DNA from: Candidatus Binatia bacterium
GTDB taxonomy: Bacteria > Desulfobacterota > Binatia > HRBIN30 > BPIQ01
DNA: 64,000 bases
Assembly: GCA_026004195.1 (NCBI GenBank)
Contig: BPIQ01000003.1
Span: forward strand, 62,001 to 126,000
Reading direction: 5' to 3'
Part shown: one piece after another, positions 34,967 through 43,669 of the stretch
How positions within the stretch are numbered: position 1 is the stretch's first letter
How the letters are laid out: each line of letters starts with the position of its first letter
Notes under the pieces: generated by a model
What the model saw: only the letters and a program-made list of their open reading frames with translations
Told to the model about the DNA's origin: nothing
Database searches by the model: none
Translations under genes and position numbers: made by a program

Positions 34967-35002
34967 ATTCTAGCCGCCGGGTCAAGTCCAGAATCTGGAC
35001 TT
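34967..35002. promoter_or_regulatory. Palindromic operator and minus-strand -10 between oxidase and HxlR gene
   Basis: AAGTCCAGA (34984-34992), one base, TCTGGACTT (34994-35002) is a perfect 9+9 inverted repeat. On the minus strand TAGAAT (34972-34967) is a good -10 whose -35 would fall inside the palindrome. Binding there would block transcription of the oxidase and could also affect the divergent regulator gene. Confidence 0.7.
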
Positions 35003-35030
35003 GTGTGCAGAGACCCTGTAGGGGCCTCTC

Positions 35031-35735
35031 ATGGCAGACTACGCCCAGTACTGTACGGTGGCGCGAGGCGCCGAGATCCTGGCGGAACGCTGGACGCCAC
35101 TCGTCGTCCGCGAGCTTCTCTGCGGAAGCCGGCGTTTCAACGACATCCGTCGTGGCGTTCCCCGCATGTCGCCGACGCTCCTCGCCCAGAGGCTCAAGAA
35201 ACTCGAAAAGAGCGGGATCGTCGAGCGGGTCCGGACCGGAAAAGGTTACGAGTACCGGCTCACGGAAGCCGGGGAGGAACTGCGTCCCATCGTCGTGGCG
35301 CTCGGGCACTGGGGCGCTCGATGGATCGGAAGCCGGCTGCGCCGAGACCAGCTCGACGCCGGATTCCTCATGTGGGACATCCGGCGCTTCGCGCGCGCCG
35401 AGGAGTTCCCCCGGGGACGCCGGACCGTGATTCACTTCCGGTTCCGCGACGCCCGAGAGGGAGAACGGGAGTGGTGGCTCGTCGTCGAGAACGGGGAGGT
35501 CGACCTCTGCCGCGACGATCCCGGACACGAGCTGACCCTGATCGTGGACTCGACGGTCCGGGCACTGACCGAGGTGTGGACCGGCGACACGGACGCGGCG
35601 TCGGAAATCGAGAAGGGGCACATCGAAGTCCTGGGGCACCCAAGCGACGTCCGTTCGCTCTGGCGCTGGCTCGGCCGGAGCATGTTCGCCCCGACGCGGG
35701 AAGCGGCCCTGCGCAGCCGTCGCGAGAAAACTTGA
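35031..35735 (+). CDS. HxlR-family regulator with C-terminal SCP2-like domain
   Basis: Residues ~1-100 of this 234-residue protein are an HxlR winged helix: CTVARGAEILAERWTPLVVREL, then FNDIRRGVPRMSPTLLAQRLKKLEKSGIV and the wing YRLTEAG. Residues ~125-225 resemble an SCP2 sterol-carrier fold (TVIHFRFRD...EWWLVVENGEVDLC...IEKGHIEVLGHPSDVRSLWRWL). A lipid-binding domain on a DNA-binding protein suggests that a hydrophobic ligand controls it. It is divergent from the flavin oxidase, with a perfect 19-bp palindrome 29 bases before its start, so autoregulation is likely. No strong ribosome-binding site is seen before ATG 35031. Confidence 0.88.
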   Translation: MADYAQYCTVARGAEILAERWTPLVVRELLCGSRRFNDIRRGVPRMSPTLLAQRLKKLEKSGIVERVRTGKGYEYRLTEAGEELRPIVVALGHWGARWIGSRLRRDQLDAGFLMWDIRRFARAEEFPRGRRTVIHFRFRDAREGEREWWLVVENGEVDLCRDDPGHELTLIVDSTVRALTEVWTGDTDAASEIEKGHIEVLGHPSDVRSLWRWLGRSMFAPTREAALRSRREKT

Positions 35736-35766
35736 GGACCCCGTCCTCCGGGCGGTCCCGACCTGC

Positions 35767-35786
35767 TTGACAAACGAACGTTCGTT
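35767..35786 (+). promoter_or_regulatory. TetR-type operator inside a promoter spacer
   Basis: TTGAC (35767-35771), one base, then the perfect palindrome AACGAACGTTCGTT (35773-35786). The layout is the same as at 7548-7529 and 50173-50154, here pointing at the acyl-CoA dehydrogenase at 35841. The palindrome fills the 17-base spacer after TTGACA. Confidence 0.75.
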
Positions 35787-35840
35787 CGGCCGAATGAGCG
35801 CGCTCCAGGAACTTCCGGCGTCTCCCTTTTCTTCGCACCG

Positions 35841-37035
35841 ATGGATTTTTCTTTCTCCGAAAAAGAGCTCGCTTTCGCGCGGGAAGCGCGCGAGTGGCTC
35901 GAGCGAAACCTGCCTCGGGAGTGGCGGCGGGACCGGCTGTGGACCCGAGCGGACGACCCGCAGTGGCTCGAGATCGCGCGCCCGTGGCAGCGGAAGCTCT
36001 ACGAAGGCGGCTGGGCCGCGATCGCCTGGCCTCCCGAATACGGCGGGCGCGGCGCCACCGTCGTCGAACGCTGGCTTTTCGAGGAGGAGCTCGATCGGAT
36101 CGGCGCGCCGCGGCCGGTTTCCTCTTCGGCCGTGGACCTCATCGGGCCCGCGATCCTCCACCACGGGACGCCGTCGCAGCGCGAGCGTTTTTTACGCCCG
36201 CTCCTCTGCGGCGAGGAGCTCTGGTGCCAGGGGTTCTCGGAGCCCGGAGCCGGGTCGGATCTGGCTTCGCTGAGAACTCGCGCCGACCGCGACGGAGATT
36301 TTTTCGTCGTCAATGGCCAGAAGGTGTGGACGAGCCACGCCGACATCGCGGACTGGTGCTTTCTTTTGTGCCGCACGGAACCCGAAGCTCCGCGGCACAG
36401 GGGCCTGAGCCTTCTCCTCGTGCCGATGCGATCTTCCGGCGTGAGCGTGCGGCCGCTCCGGCAGATGACGGGAGAAGCGGAGTTCTGCGAGGTCTTTTTC
36501 GACAACGTCCGCGTGCCGGCGGAAAACCTCGTGGGTCAACCCGGCACGGGCTGGAACATCGCGATGGGGATCCTCGCGCACGAAAGGGGCCCGATCTGGA
36601 CGTTCACGTTCCAGAGGCGAATCCGAAGAAGCTTGCGCGAACTCCTCGGCACGCTCCGCGACCGGCCGTTTCTGCGTGGGCTGCTCTCCGATCCCGTCGT
36701 GCGACAGCGTCTCGCGCAAGCGCATATCGAGGTGGAGATCCTGAAGCTCGTCGGTTACCGGAGCCTCACGTTGCTTTTGCGCCGCGGCCATCCGGGCAAC
36801 GAAAGTTCGGTGGAGAAAATTCTTGGAAGCGAGACGGACCAACGGCTCCAGGAACTCGCCGCTTCCCTCCTGGGGCCTTTCGGAATCCTCGAGCGCGACC
36901 CCAGGTCTCCGGACGGCGGGGAAAACGGCTCACGCCTACCTCTACTCCCGTTCCGAGACCATCATGGGCGGCACCTCGGAAATCCAGCGCAACGTGATCG
37001 CGCAGAGGATCCTGGGGTTGCCCCGCGGAACGTGA
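35841..37035 (+). pseudogene. Acyl-CoA dehydrogenase, one +1 frameshift near the 3' end
   Basis: The first ~360 codons give a normal acyl-CoA dehydrogenase: FSFSEKELAFAREAREWLE, EYGGRGATVV, QGFSEPGAGSDLASLRTR, QKVWTSHADIADW. In PDGGENGS the frame slips at an extra A (GAAAAC, ~36923-36926). The other frame continues AHAYLYSRSETIMGGTSEIQRNVIAQRILGLPRGT to the stop at 37035, the expected end, for ~397 residues. The MCAD catalytic-Glu site reads IMGGTSE. The operator at 35767 lies 55 bp upstream of the start. It is closely similar to the pair at 2564-5873. The break looks like a homopolymer insertion, so the gene is likely functional in the cell. Confidence 0.88.
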
Positions 37036-37604
37036 CCTACCGCCCGGTGCGTGCGGCGGCGTGCACGAGGCAGGGGCACCGCCGCCCACTCCGGTCGACT
37101 CTCCGGCTCCAAGGACCGCGGACGGCTGGTGGGCGGGCATAAGCGGGAGTGGATTCCATCGTGTGAAAGGTGGCACCCCGATTCTGCCGGGCGCGTGTGG
37201 TCACCCCCGAAGAGATCCGCCGAGTGTCCGGGGCCGAGAACCCGGACGACCGCAGGTCCGGCGGCGAGACGCACGTATCCAGATCGAACCGCCACCGCTC
37301 CCGGTGAGGGTAGTCGGTCGCGGGAAGCTCCTCGTGGCAGTGCCGCAGCGGAAGCCACCGCGGCTCGAGGCGGCAGCCGTGGGACGAAGAAGGCGCGCCG
37401 TCCGGGCGAGCACGGACGGGGATCCTAAAGCCGCGCGCAACTTCCGCTCGTTCGGCGAGCGGGGGTCTCGAGATCGTCGTCCGCGCACGCCGTGGGCGCC
37501 GAGGTGTTCTCCGGGCCGCGCCCGCCAGGTTCGACCGGGGACGAATCCCGGCCACGGCAGGGAAGATACCGAACCGTCCGGAAATCCGGGTCGTGCTGGG
37601 GGCC
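37036..37604. other. 569-bp intergenic stretch without a supported gene
   Basis: It lies between the acyl-CoA dehydrogenase and the isomerase gene, which converge on it. A minus-strand frame reads LEPRWLPLRHCHEELPATDY in places, faintly protein-like, but it has no start, ribosome-binding site or recognisable family. No repeat core of the REP family occurs here. Confidence 0.4.
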
Positions 37605-38195
37605 TTACCCCCGAAGCTCTTCCAGGAGAAAGTCGATTCGGTCGTTCCCCCAGAAGCGCTTGCCGTCGACGACGAAGAGGGGAACTCCGAACACCCGATC
37701 CTGCGCCGCGAGCTCGAAGGCCTTGGGAACTTCCTCGTGGTAACGACCGGTTCCGAGCGCTTCGAGAAACTCCTTCGCGTCGAGTCCCGCCTTCTCCGCA
37801 CACCGGGTGAGCACTTCGCGGTCCGAAATGTCCCGGCCCTCGCTCCAGCGAGCCACGAAGACGGCCCTCCGGTAAGGTCTTTCCTTCCCCTTCTCCCGCG
37901 CGAAGTACCACCCGGCGGTGGCGTCCGTCGTGTCCACTCGCGCCGCCTGGGGTGGCTTCCATGCGAGGCCCAGCTTCCGGGCCCAGCGTTCCGTGTCTTC
38001 GTACATGTACTGGAACTTCCATTCCTGGAGCTGCGCTGCGATCCCCGTGGGTGTCGAGGTCGTGGGCGGTGGAACCAGCGGAATCGGGACGAGCACGGCT
38101 CCCGCTTCCGCGACCAGGTCGTCGATCCGGGAATCCGCGAGTGCCGCGAACGGGGACGCGAACGCGAAGTAGTAGCGAACTTCTTTGCGAGCCAT
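37605..38195 (-). CDS. DsbA-like 2-hydroxychromene-2-carboxylate isomerase family protein
   Basis: The 196-residue thioredoxin-fold protein of the kappa-GST/HCCA isomerase group starts RYYFAFASPFAAL, where the serine takes the place of DsbA cysteines. It ends in FGVPLFVVDGKRFWGNDRIDFL, the cis-Pro and glutathione-site signature. HCCA isomerases act in naphthalene catabolism with glutathione; many homologues are general isomerases of aromatic or lipid intermediates. Length is typical (195-210). AGGAGGGC stands seven bases before the start. It is followed by non-coding DNA and preceded by a repeat array that begins ~90 bp upstream. Confidence 0.88.
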   Translation of the reverse strand: MARKEVRYYFAFASPFAALADSRIDDLVAEAGAVLVPIPLVPPPTTSTPTGIAAQLQEWKFQYMYEDTERWARKLGLAWKPPQAARVDTTDATAGWYFAREKGKERPYRRAVFVARWSEGRDISDREVLTRCAEKAGLDAKEFLEALGTGRYHEEVPKAFELAAQDRVFGVPLFVVDGKRFWGNDRIDFLLEELRG

Positions 38196-38285
38196 TCCAG
38201 CCCTCCTTTTCCGTCGAGGACGCTAGCAGGGGGCCAGGTCCTTGTCACCCGGGGAACGGTTCCCGCCATGTTCGAGCACGGAGGC

Positions 38286-38712
38286 CGGAGAGATGCGCTC
38301 CGTCGCGTCGGGGGTGGGGCGAGGCGAATGCGCGCAGGCGCTGCATCCAAGGATCGCCGCCGGCATCTTCGACCACGGCCACGACAGAGCGTGGCCCTCC
38401 GATTGCGGGAGGCGGAACGAACACGCACGGTCGGCGGACACAACGAACATCAATTCGATACGGAGGGACGCGCTCCGTCGCGTCCAGGGGCGGGGGCGTG
38501 AACGTGCCCGTCGCCTTCGCAATGCCGCGCGGCGTCCGGTGGCCCGACCCGCACCCGCCGGAGGGACGCGCTCCGTCGCGTCCGCAATGACGCGACCCTG
38601 CCATCGGCGAGCACGGACCCGACAGAGCGGGTCCCTCCGAACGCACGTCCGAGCCATCACGTCCGCCATAAAAGGCCATCGGCCTCCGAGACGGACGCAC
38701 TCTGTCGCGTCC
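38286..38712. repeat. REP/BIME-like hairpin repeat array
   Basis: Cores lie at ~38291, 38377-38396 (GGCCACG, inverted), 38466-38485, 38564-38583 (GGACGCG), 38615-38634 (GGACCCG/CGGGTCC, inverted) and 38693-38712. The block 38316-38466 is nearly the same as 42488-42640, including non-hairpin spacer such as GAACACGCACGGTCGGCGG. The array stops seven bases before the MauG gene's stop codon. Confidence 0.88.
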
Positions 38713-38718
38713 CCCCGT

Positions 38719-41700
38719 CTACGGGTGCCCCTCGACGATGACCGTGCCCTCGAGAACGAATGCCGTGGCAAGAGGTGGCGAAAGCGGGCTCGGCGGCCCC
38801 ACGAACACCTCCGTAAGAAGCACGTCACCCGTTTCCTCGTCGAGAGGCCTTCCCGTGACGGTGAACACCGAGCCGTCTTCGAGCTCGACGGTCGAGGTCC
38901 CGGTCCGCAGGTCGAACAGGTAACAGAGCTCCACCTGCGAAGGATCGCCGGGGAGAAACACCAGGGTGAAGCCCACGTCGCGAAGATGGATTGCCCCCGT
39001 TTCGTGATCGAAGGAACCCTCGAACAGCCGGTCGTCGAAGTCGATCGTGCCGTTCCCAGCCGGCGTCCGGAACTCGAGTTTCGGGAACGACGCCCCGTCG
39101 AGCTGGATGATTCCCGCGTCCTCGTCGAGAAAACCCGTGGCGACCACACCGTCGGCGAAGACGGGGATCGTGAATCCCACGCTCAGGAGATCGAGGACCA
39201 TTCGACGAACCTGCAATGTGAAAGGTTCGCCCACGCGCGTCGGGACTTCGTCGGGAACGGGACACGCGCTCGGACCCGGAAGCTCCGGCGGTTCGACGGC
39301 GGGCAACGTTTCCGCAGGCGGCGCCGGCGGAAGATCCGCGACGGGTCCGTGCGGTGCGCGGAGAAACGCGACCAGGTCCGCGAGCTGCTCCTCGCTCAGG
39401 TGCGAAGTCTTCCCGTGGCGGTCGTCGACGTTCCGACAGGTGTTCTTGCCGGTGCAGTCCTCCTCGACAGGATTGCAGCACTCTTCACGTGAACTGTCGC
39501 ACGGGCAAACGACGTCGAGCAGTGTCCGCGCACTGCCGTCGTGCAAGTAAGGAGCCGTGTGCCACACGTCCACGAGTGTCGGCGTCAGGTAAGCGCGCAG
39601 AGGGGCTCGGCTCGGCGGCAGAACGAGGTCGTTCGGGTCGTTCGGGTTCGGCCGGTTGTGGAACACGTCGTCCGCCACCGCCACCGCCAGCGGATCCGTT
39701 TCGTCGTAGACGTTCGCCGTGCCGACGTCGTGCCGCAGGAACGGGTTGTTCCGCGCATCGGCGGGCTGGGCGGGATCGAAAAGCGGGTTTTTCCGGCCCT
39801 TGTCGGTGAACAGCTGGTTCTCGTGGGAAGGGCCGTTGTGGCAGGAAGCGCAACCCACTTCCGGGTCGTTGAAAAGGACCCGGCCTCGTTCGGCCGCCTC
39901 GTCGCGCGGCTTTCCGTCGGGCCGGAGGTTCGGATTCCGGACGAAGCGGCGGACCGAGTAGACGTAGTCGGCCAGATGGTTGAGCCTCGGACCGAGTCCC
40001 CGATTGGGCTCGCCGAGCTCGGGGTTCACGTCGACGGGCTCCGCCGTGCTCGTCCGGAGAATGAGCGCGCCGTAGCACTTCGCCGGAATGTCTTCCACGC
40101 CCTCGCAGTCTCCCGCACCCATGAGCGAGCGGAACGTGTGCTCGAAGTCCTCCACTTCGTCCCGGTCGCCGTTCCAGTGGATCGTCCCCATCGGGTTGAA
40201 AAAGCGCTCGCGATGCGCCGCGACCGCCGGGTTGTTGTCCGGAACGAAACGCGGGTCGGCCAGGCAGGTTCCGAGAGGCACGCCGCTTCCACAGTCCGCG
40301 TCGGTCACGCATTCCCCCGCTCCGTTGGCACACGTGCCCGGGGCGAAGGAAGAGCGACCGATCAAGCTCATCGTGTTGCGGAGACTCGTTCCGAACTGCG
40401 AGAAGTCCCAGGTTCGGCCGTCGAAGCCCGCCTCCGGGTGGCAGGAAGCACAGGCCACGTACGTCGCGTCGTGGGAGACGTTGACGACGGCTCCCGGGGG
40501 CTCGAGAACGTCGAGCAGGTCGAGGTTCTCGGGGGGAACCGGGCGCCGGAGCCCGAAGTCGTTCGCCACGCTCCCGTCACGGGCCGCCGTGTTGAAGAGG
40601 ATCTTGCCGTCCAGGATCTCGGGCGGCAGCGGGTCGCGGGTCGTCGTCGGGACGACGGCTTCGATCACGACCTGGCATTTCCCGCTCGGGCAATCGCGGT
40701 CCTCGTCGCACGACCTCTCCGGTTCGCCGAGGCACGCGAAGCGGTCTCCCAGGACCACGGTCACGTTACGCGAAAGAAAGTTCGCGACGTAAACGCGCTG
40801 CCCGTCGGGGGAGACCGCAAGGCCGATCGGCGTCGTACCCACGCCGTCCGGGATGGCCCGCCCGAGAAAAGGATCCCAGCCCGTGGCCACCGGAGATCCG
40901 CTCTCGTCCACCGGCATGTCGCCGGGTTCCAGCTCGACCGACGGAGGGAGGTAGTGATCGAAAGCGGTTTCGTCGCGAGCGTCGTTGAAGACGCCGTTGC
41001 ACTGCCCCGGAGGCTGCGTCGAGTCGGAACCCAGGATCGTAATGGTCGGTCTCTCTCCTGCGGGGTCGCGGCGAAGGGGGTTGAAAACTCCGAAGAGGTT
41101 GAAGCGCTCGTCGACGAGGTAGGCGGTCGTGCCGTCGGGAGAAAAGCCGATCCCCGAAACGAGCCCTCCGTCGTCGACGTCGATGTAGTCGACCTCGCCC
41201 GTCTCGAGGTTCACGCGCGCCATGATGGAACGGATGATGTCGTGGAAGGAGGCTTTGAAGATGTTGCGAGAGCGACCGACGAAGTTGTCGGCGGGAAAGG
41301 GACGACCGCCCATCGTGGGACTGCGGAGGAAAAGGCCCTTGGCCACGTTGTTCGAGCGCTGGCAACCCACCCAGAGCGTTCCCGCGAGGCCGTCGGGCGC
41401 GCCCTCGGGCGGAAGAACGACCGTCGAGCACAGGTTCGTGATTCCCGGACCCGATGCGTCCGTCTCGCACGTGACGAAATCGGGCGGAAGCTCGTAGGTT
41501 CGCGCGAGCGCCCGCGCGTCGAGGTCGATGACGGAAATCCGCGAGCTGTGGGATGGCTCGAACGTGACGAAATGGCTCACGTACGCGTAGCGGCCGGCGG
41601 CGTCGATGGCAATTCCGCGCGGAGTACGGGCCACCGGAATACGGGCCACAACGCGCAAGGAATCCGGCTCGACGAGGGCCACCTCGTCGGTCCGCTCGAG

Positions 41701-42126
41701 CGTCACGACGACGAGATCCCCCTGCGGCCGCACGGCCACACCGTAAGGCGCCGAGCCGAAGGGGAGCTCGAGTGTACGGACCCTGTCGCCGTCGAATTCG
41801 AGTCGCGAGAGCGTGTCCGAGTCCTGGTTCGCGACGAAGACGTGCCGGAGCCCGCGCAGGGCGAGCGTCCTGGGGTTGTCGTCCACGGAAATCTCGACCG
41901 CGAGCGTGTTCGTCGCCGCGTCGATGCGCGCCACGGTGTCGGAGTCGGGGTTGACGACCCACACACTCCGCCCGTCCGAACTCACGGCAATGGGGCTGCT
42001 CTGCGTCGGTCCCTTCTGCTCGACGGGAGCTTCGCTCGTGCCTCCGCCCTCACCGTCTCCGTCGCAACCGCCGAGAAGCAAAAGGGCCCAGGCGGCGCAA
42101 AGGAAAAGCGCGGCCGTTCTCCGCAT
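38719..42126 (-). CDS. Lipoprotein with beta-propeller and MauG-like di-haem cytochrome c peroxidase domains
   Basis: This is a 1135-residue protein. A lipoprotein signal (LLLLGGC, Cys near residue 20) is followed by a seven-bladed YVTN-type propeller (~45-450, repeats such as SSDGRSVWVVNPDSDTVARID). Two c-type haem motifs CASCH near residues 558 and 758 lie in a MauG/cytochrome c peroxidase-like domain. A cysteine-rich insert (CPCDSSREECC...CTGKNTC) and a beta-rich C-terminal domain follow. Short D-x-D-C-x-S-G-x-C repeats interrupt the haem domain. The protein should sit on the outer face of a membrane and may use H2O2 or receive electrons. ATG 42126 has GGAAAGGGGGG before it. The open frame reaches 43710 through the array, but that part is not gene. 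Confidence 0.88.
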   Translation of the reverse strand: MRRTAALFLCAAWALLLLGGCDGDGEGGGTSEAPVEQKGPTQSSPIAVSSDGRSVWVVNPDSDTVARIDAATNTLAVEISVDDNPRTLALRGLRHVFVANQDSDTLSRLEFDGDRVRTLELPFGSAPYGVAVRPQGDLVVVTLERTDEVALVEPDSLRVVARIPVARTPRGIAIDAAGRYAYVSHFVTFEPSHSSRISVIDLDARALARTYELPPDFVTCETDASGPGITNLCSTVVLPPEGAPDGLAGTLWVGCQRSNNVAKGLFLRSPTMGGRPFPADNFVGRSRNIFKASFHDIIRSIMARVNLETGEVDYIDVDDGGLVSGIGFSPDGTTAYLVDERFNLFGVFNPLRRDPAGERPTITILGSDSTQPPGQCNGVFNDARDETAFDHYLPPSVELEPGDMPVDESGSPVATGWDPFLGRAIPDGVGTTPIGLAVSPDGQRVYVANFLSRNVTVVLGDRFACLGEPERSCDEDRDCPSGKCQVVIEAVVPTTTRDPLPPEILDGKILFNTAARDGSVANDFGLRRPVPPENLDLLDVLEPPGAVVNVSHDATYVACASCHPEAGFDGRTWDFSQFGTSLRNTMSLIGRSSFAPGTCANGAGECVTDADCGSGVPLGTCLADPRFVPDNNPAVAAHRERFFNPMGTIHWNGDRDEVEDFEHTFRSLMGAGDCEGVEDIPAKCYGALILRTSTAEPVDVNPELGEPNRGLGPRLNHLADYVYSVRRFVRNPNLRPDGKPRDEAAERGRVLFNDPEVGCASCHNGPSHENQLFTDKGRKNPLFDPAQPADARNNPFLRHDVGTANVYDETDPLAVAVADDVFHNRPNPNDPNDLVLPPSRAPLRAYLTPTLVDVWHTAPYLHDGSARTLLDVVCPCDSSREECCNPVEEDCTGKNTCRNVDDRHGKTSHLSEEQLADLVAFLRAPHGPVADLPPAPPAETLPAVEPPELPGPSACPVPDEVPTRVGEPFTLQVRRMVLDLLSVGFTIPVFADGVVATGFLDEDAGIIQLDGASFPKLEFRTPAGNGTIDFDDRLFEGSFDHETGAIHLRDVGFTLVFLPGDPSQVELCYLFDLRTGTSTVELEDGSVFTVTGRPLDEETGDVLLTEVFVGPPSPLSPPLATAFVLEGTVIVEGHP

Positions 42127-42315
42127 GACGATCCCCCCCTTTCCAAGTCTACGCGGGGCGCGCGTAGCACCCTCGGGCTGGGAAGACAAGAGACGTCTTT
42201 TGTGTCTTGTCCGTACGAGCGCGCCGGGGCAGCCGCGGGTCGGCGCGAATGGATGTGCGTGCGCGTCCCGGGCGGGAATTCGCATGTTCGGCACCGCCGT
42301 CCTACGGGAGACGAA

Positions 42316-42835
42316 TCGCCCGTGAGGAAGCGCGGTCCGTCGCGTCCGGGGGCGGCGGTTCATGGCGAACGCGAACACGGACCCGACAGAGCGGGTCCCT
42401 CCGATTGCCGGAGGCGAGGCGAACGCGCGCGGTCCGTGGAAACCATGAACATCAACCCACCTGGAGGGACGCGCTCCGTCGCGTCGGGGGGTGGGGCGAG
42501 GCGAATGCGCGCACGCGCTGCATCCAAGGATCGCCGCCGGCATCTTCGACCACGGCCACGACAGAGCGTGGCCCTCCGATTGCGGGAGGCGGAACGAACA
42601 CGCACGGTCGGCGGACACAACGAACATCAACCCGATACGGAGGACGCGCTCCGTCGCGTCCGGGGGCGGTGGGATCCGCCGGCCGGACGTCCTGGATGAT
42701 CGCCGGTACCATTCGCGCACGCGGCCACGACAGAGCGTGGCCCTCCGATACCACCTTCGGAACGCCCCGCCCATGGTGGAGGCACGTACCCCGTCGCGTC
42801 CGCCCGGAGGGACGCGCTCCGTCGCGTCCGGGGGA
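42316..42835. repeat. REP/BIME-like hairpin repeat array, most regular copy
   Basis: Cores lie at ~42326, 42378-42397 (GGACCCG/CGGGTCC, inverted), 42467-42486, 42554-42573 (GGCCACG, inverted), 42642-42661, 42723-42742 (GGCCACG, inverted) and 42810-42829. From the second on, steps are 89, 87, 88, 81 and 87 bp, with strict alternation of orientation and stem type. The flanking 42127-42315 stretch upstream of the MauG gene has no gene. No cas genes, equal-length spacers or direct repeat order, so this is not a CRISPR. Confidence 0.9.
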
Positions 42836-42903
42836 GGGGGCGCAGCCCGGGTATCGTTGCCGGGATTGCACTTCGTCGGTCGGGACCTTACAGGGGCCAC
42901 GCC

Positions 42904-43503
42904 ATGTCCGTGCTTTCCGCCGCCGTGCTTCTTTTTCTCGTCATCGATCCCATCGGGAACATTCCGATGTTTCTCGTCGCGCTCCGGGAGGTGGAGCCGG
43001 GGCGGCAAAGGCGCGTCATCGTGCGAGAGCTCCTCGTCGCCCTGGCCGTACTTCTTCTTTTCCTTTTTGCCGGCCCCTTCGTTCTCGAGATCTTCCACAT
43101 CTCCGAGCCTTCGCTCAGCATCGCCGGCGGCGTGATCCTCTTCCTCATCGCCCTCAGGATGATCTTTCGCGGCGAAGAAGGGGTGTTCATCGAGCCACCG
43201 GAAAAGGAGCCGTTCATCGTCCCGCTGGCCGTCCCGTACCTCGCCGGCCCCTCGGCGGTCGCGACGGTCATGCTGCTCGTCACCAGGGAGCCCGAACGGT
43301 GGCCGGAGTGGCTCCTGGCGGTCGTCGCCGCCTGGTTGGTCTCCGCCGTGATTCTCTACACGGCGGCTGACCTGAGCCGCGTCGTAGGCCGGCGTGGCCT
43401 CACGGCGCTGGAGAGACTCATGGGCATGATCCTCACGGCCGTCGCCGTCCAGATGGCGCTCCACGGGGTCGCCGAGTTCGTGGCGAACCTCGGGGCGTCG
43501 TGA
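42904..43503 (+). CDS. MarC-family integral membrane protein
   Basis: The 199-residue protein has six hydrophobic segments and the MarC/UPF0056 signatures: FLVIDPIGNIPMFL in the first helix, AGGVILFLIALRMI, and PLAVPYLAGPSAVATVML in the fourth. The family occurs widely. It was once linked to multiple antibiotic resistance, but that role was withdrawn, and the transported substrate is unknown. Length is normal (195-220). It has no operon partners: a repeat array lies ~70 bp upstream and another begins ~25 bp downstream. Confidence 0.92.
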   Translation: MSVLSAAVLLFLVIDPIGNIPMFLVALREVEPGRQRRVIVRELLVALAVLLLFLFAGPFVLEIFHISEPSLSIAGGVILFLIALRMIFRGEEGVFIEPPEKEPFIVPLAVPYLAGPSAVATVMLLVTREPERWPEWLLAVVAAWLVSAVILYTAADLSRVVGRRGLTALERLMGMILTAVAVQMALHGVAEFVANLGAS

Positions 43504-43529
43504 TGCCCGCGGGCGTCCCCCCCGCCCTC

Positions 43530-43665
43530 GGACGCGACGGAGCGCGTCCCTCCGGGCCGGCCATGGTCGCGGGCGCCGCAACGTCCATCCCTGGATGCGA
43601 TGGGTCCTCGTTCTTCGCGTTCCCCTCGGACGCGACGGAGCGCGTCCCTCCGGGCCGGGTACGCG
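43530..43665. repeat. Two REP-like hairpins between converging genes
   Basis: Cores of the GGACGCG/CGCGTCC type with ACGGAG loops lie at 43530-43549 and 43628-43647, same orientation, 98 bp apart. They fill the space between the 3' ends of marC and the nitronate monooxygenase gene. Placement between convergent genes is typical of REP elements. Confidence 0.85.
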
Positions 43666-43669
43666 TTCG

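Noticed and set aside
37037-37600. Minus-strand gene fragment
   Set aside because: A faintly protein-like stretch, but no start, ribosome-binding site or recognised motif.
42316-42835. CRISPR array
   Set aside because: Repeats alternate in orientation and differ in stem sequence; spacers are themselves repeated in other arrays; no cas genes.
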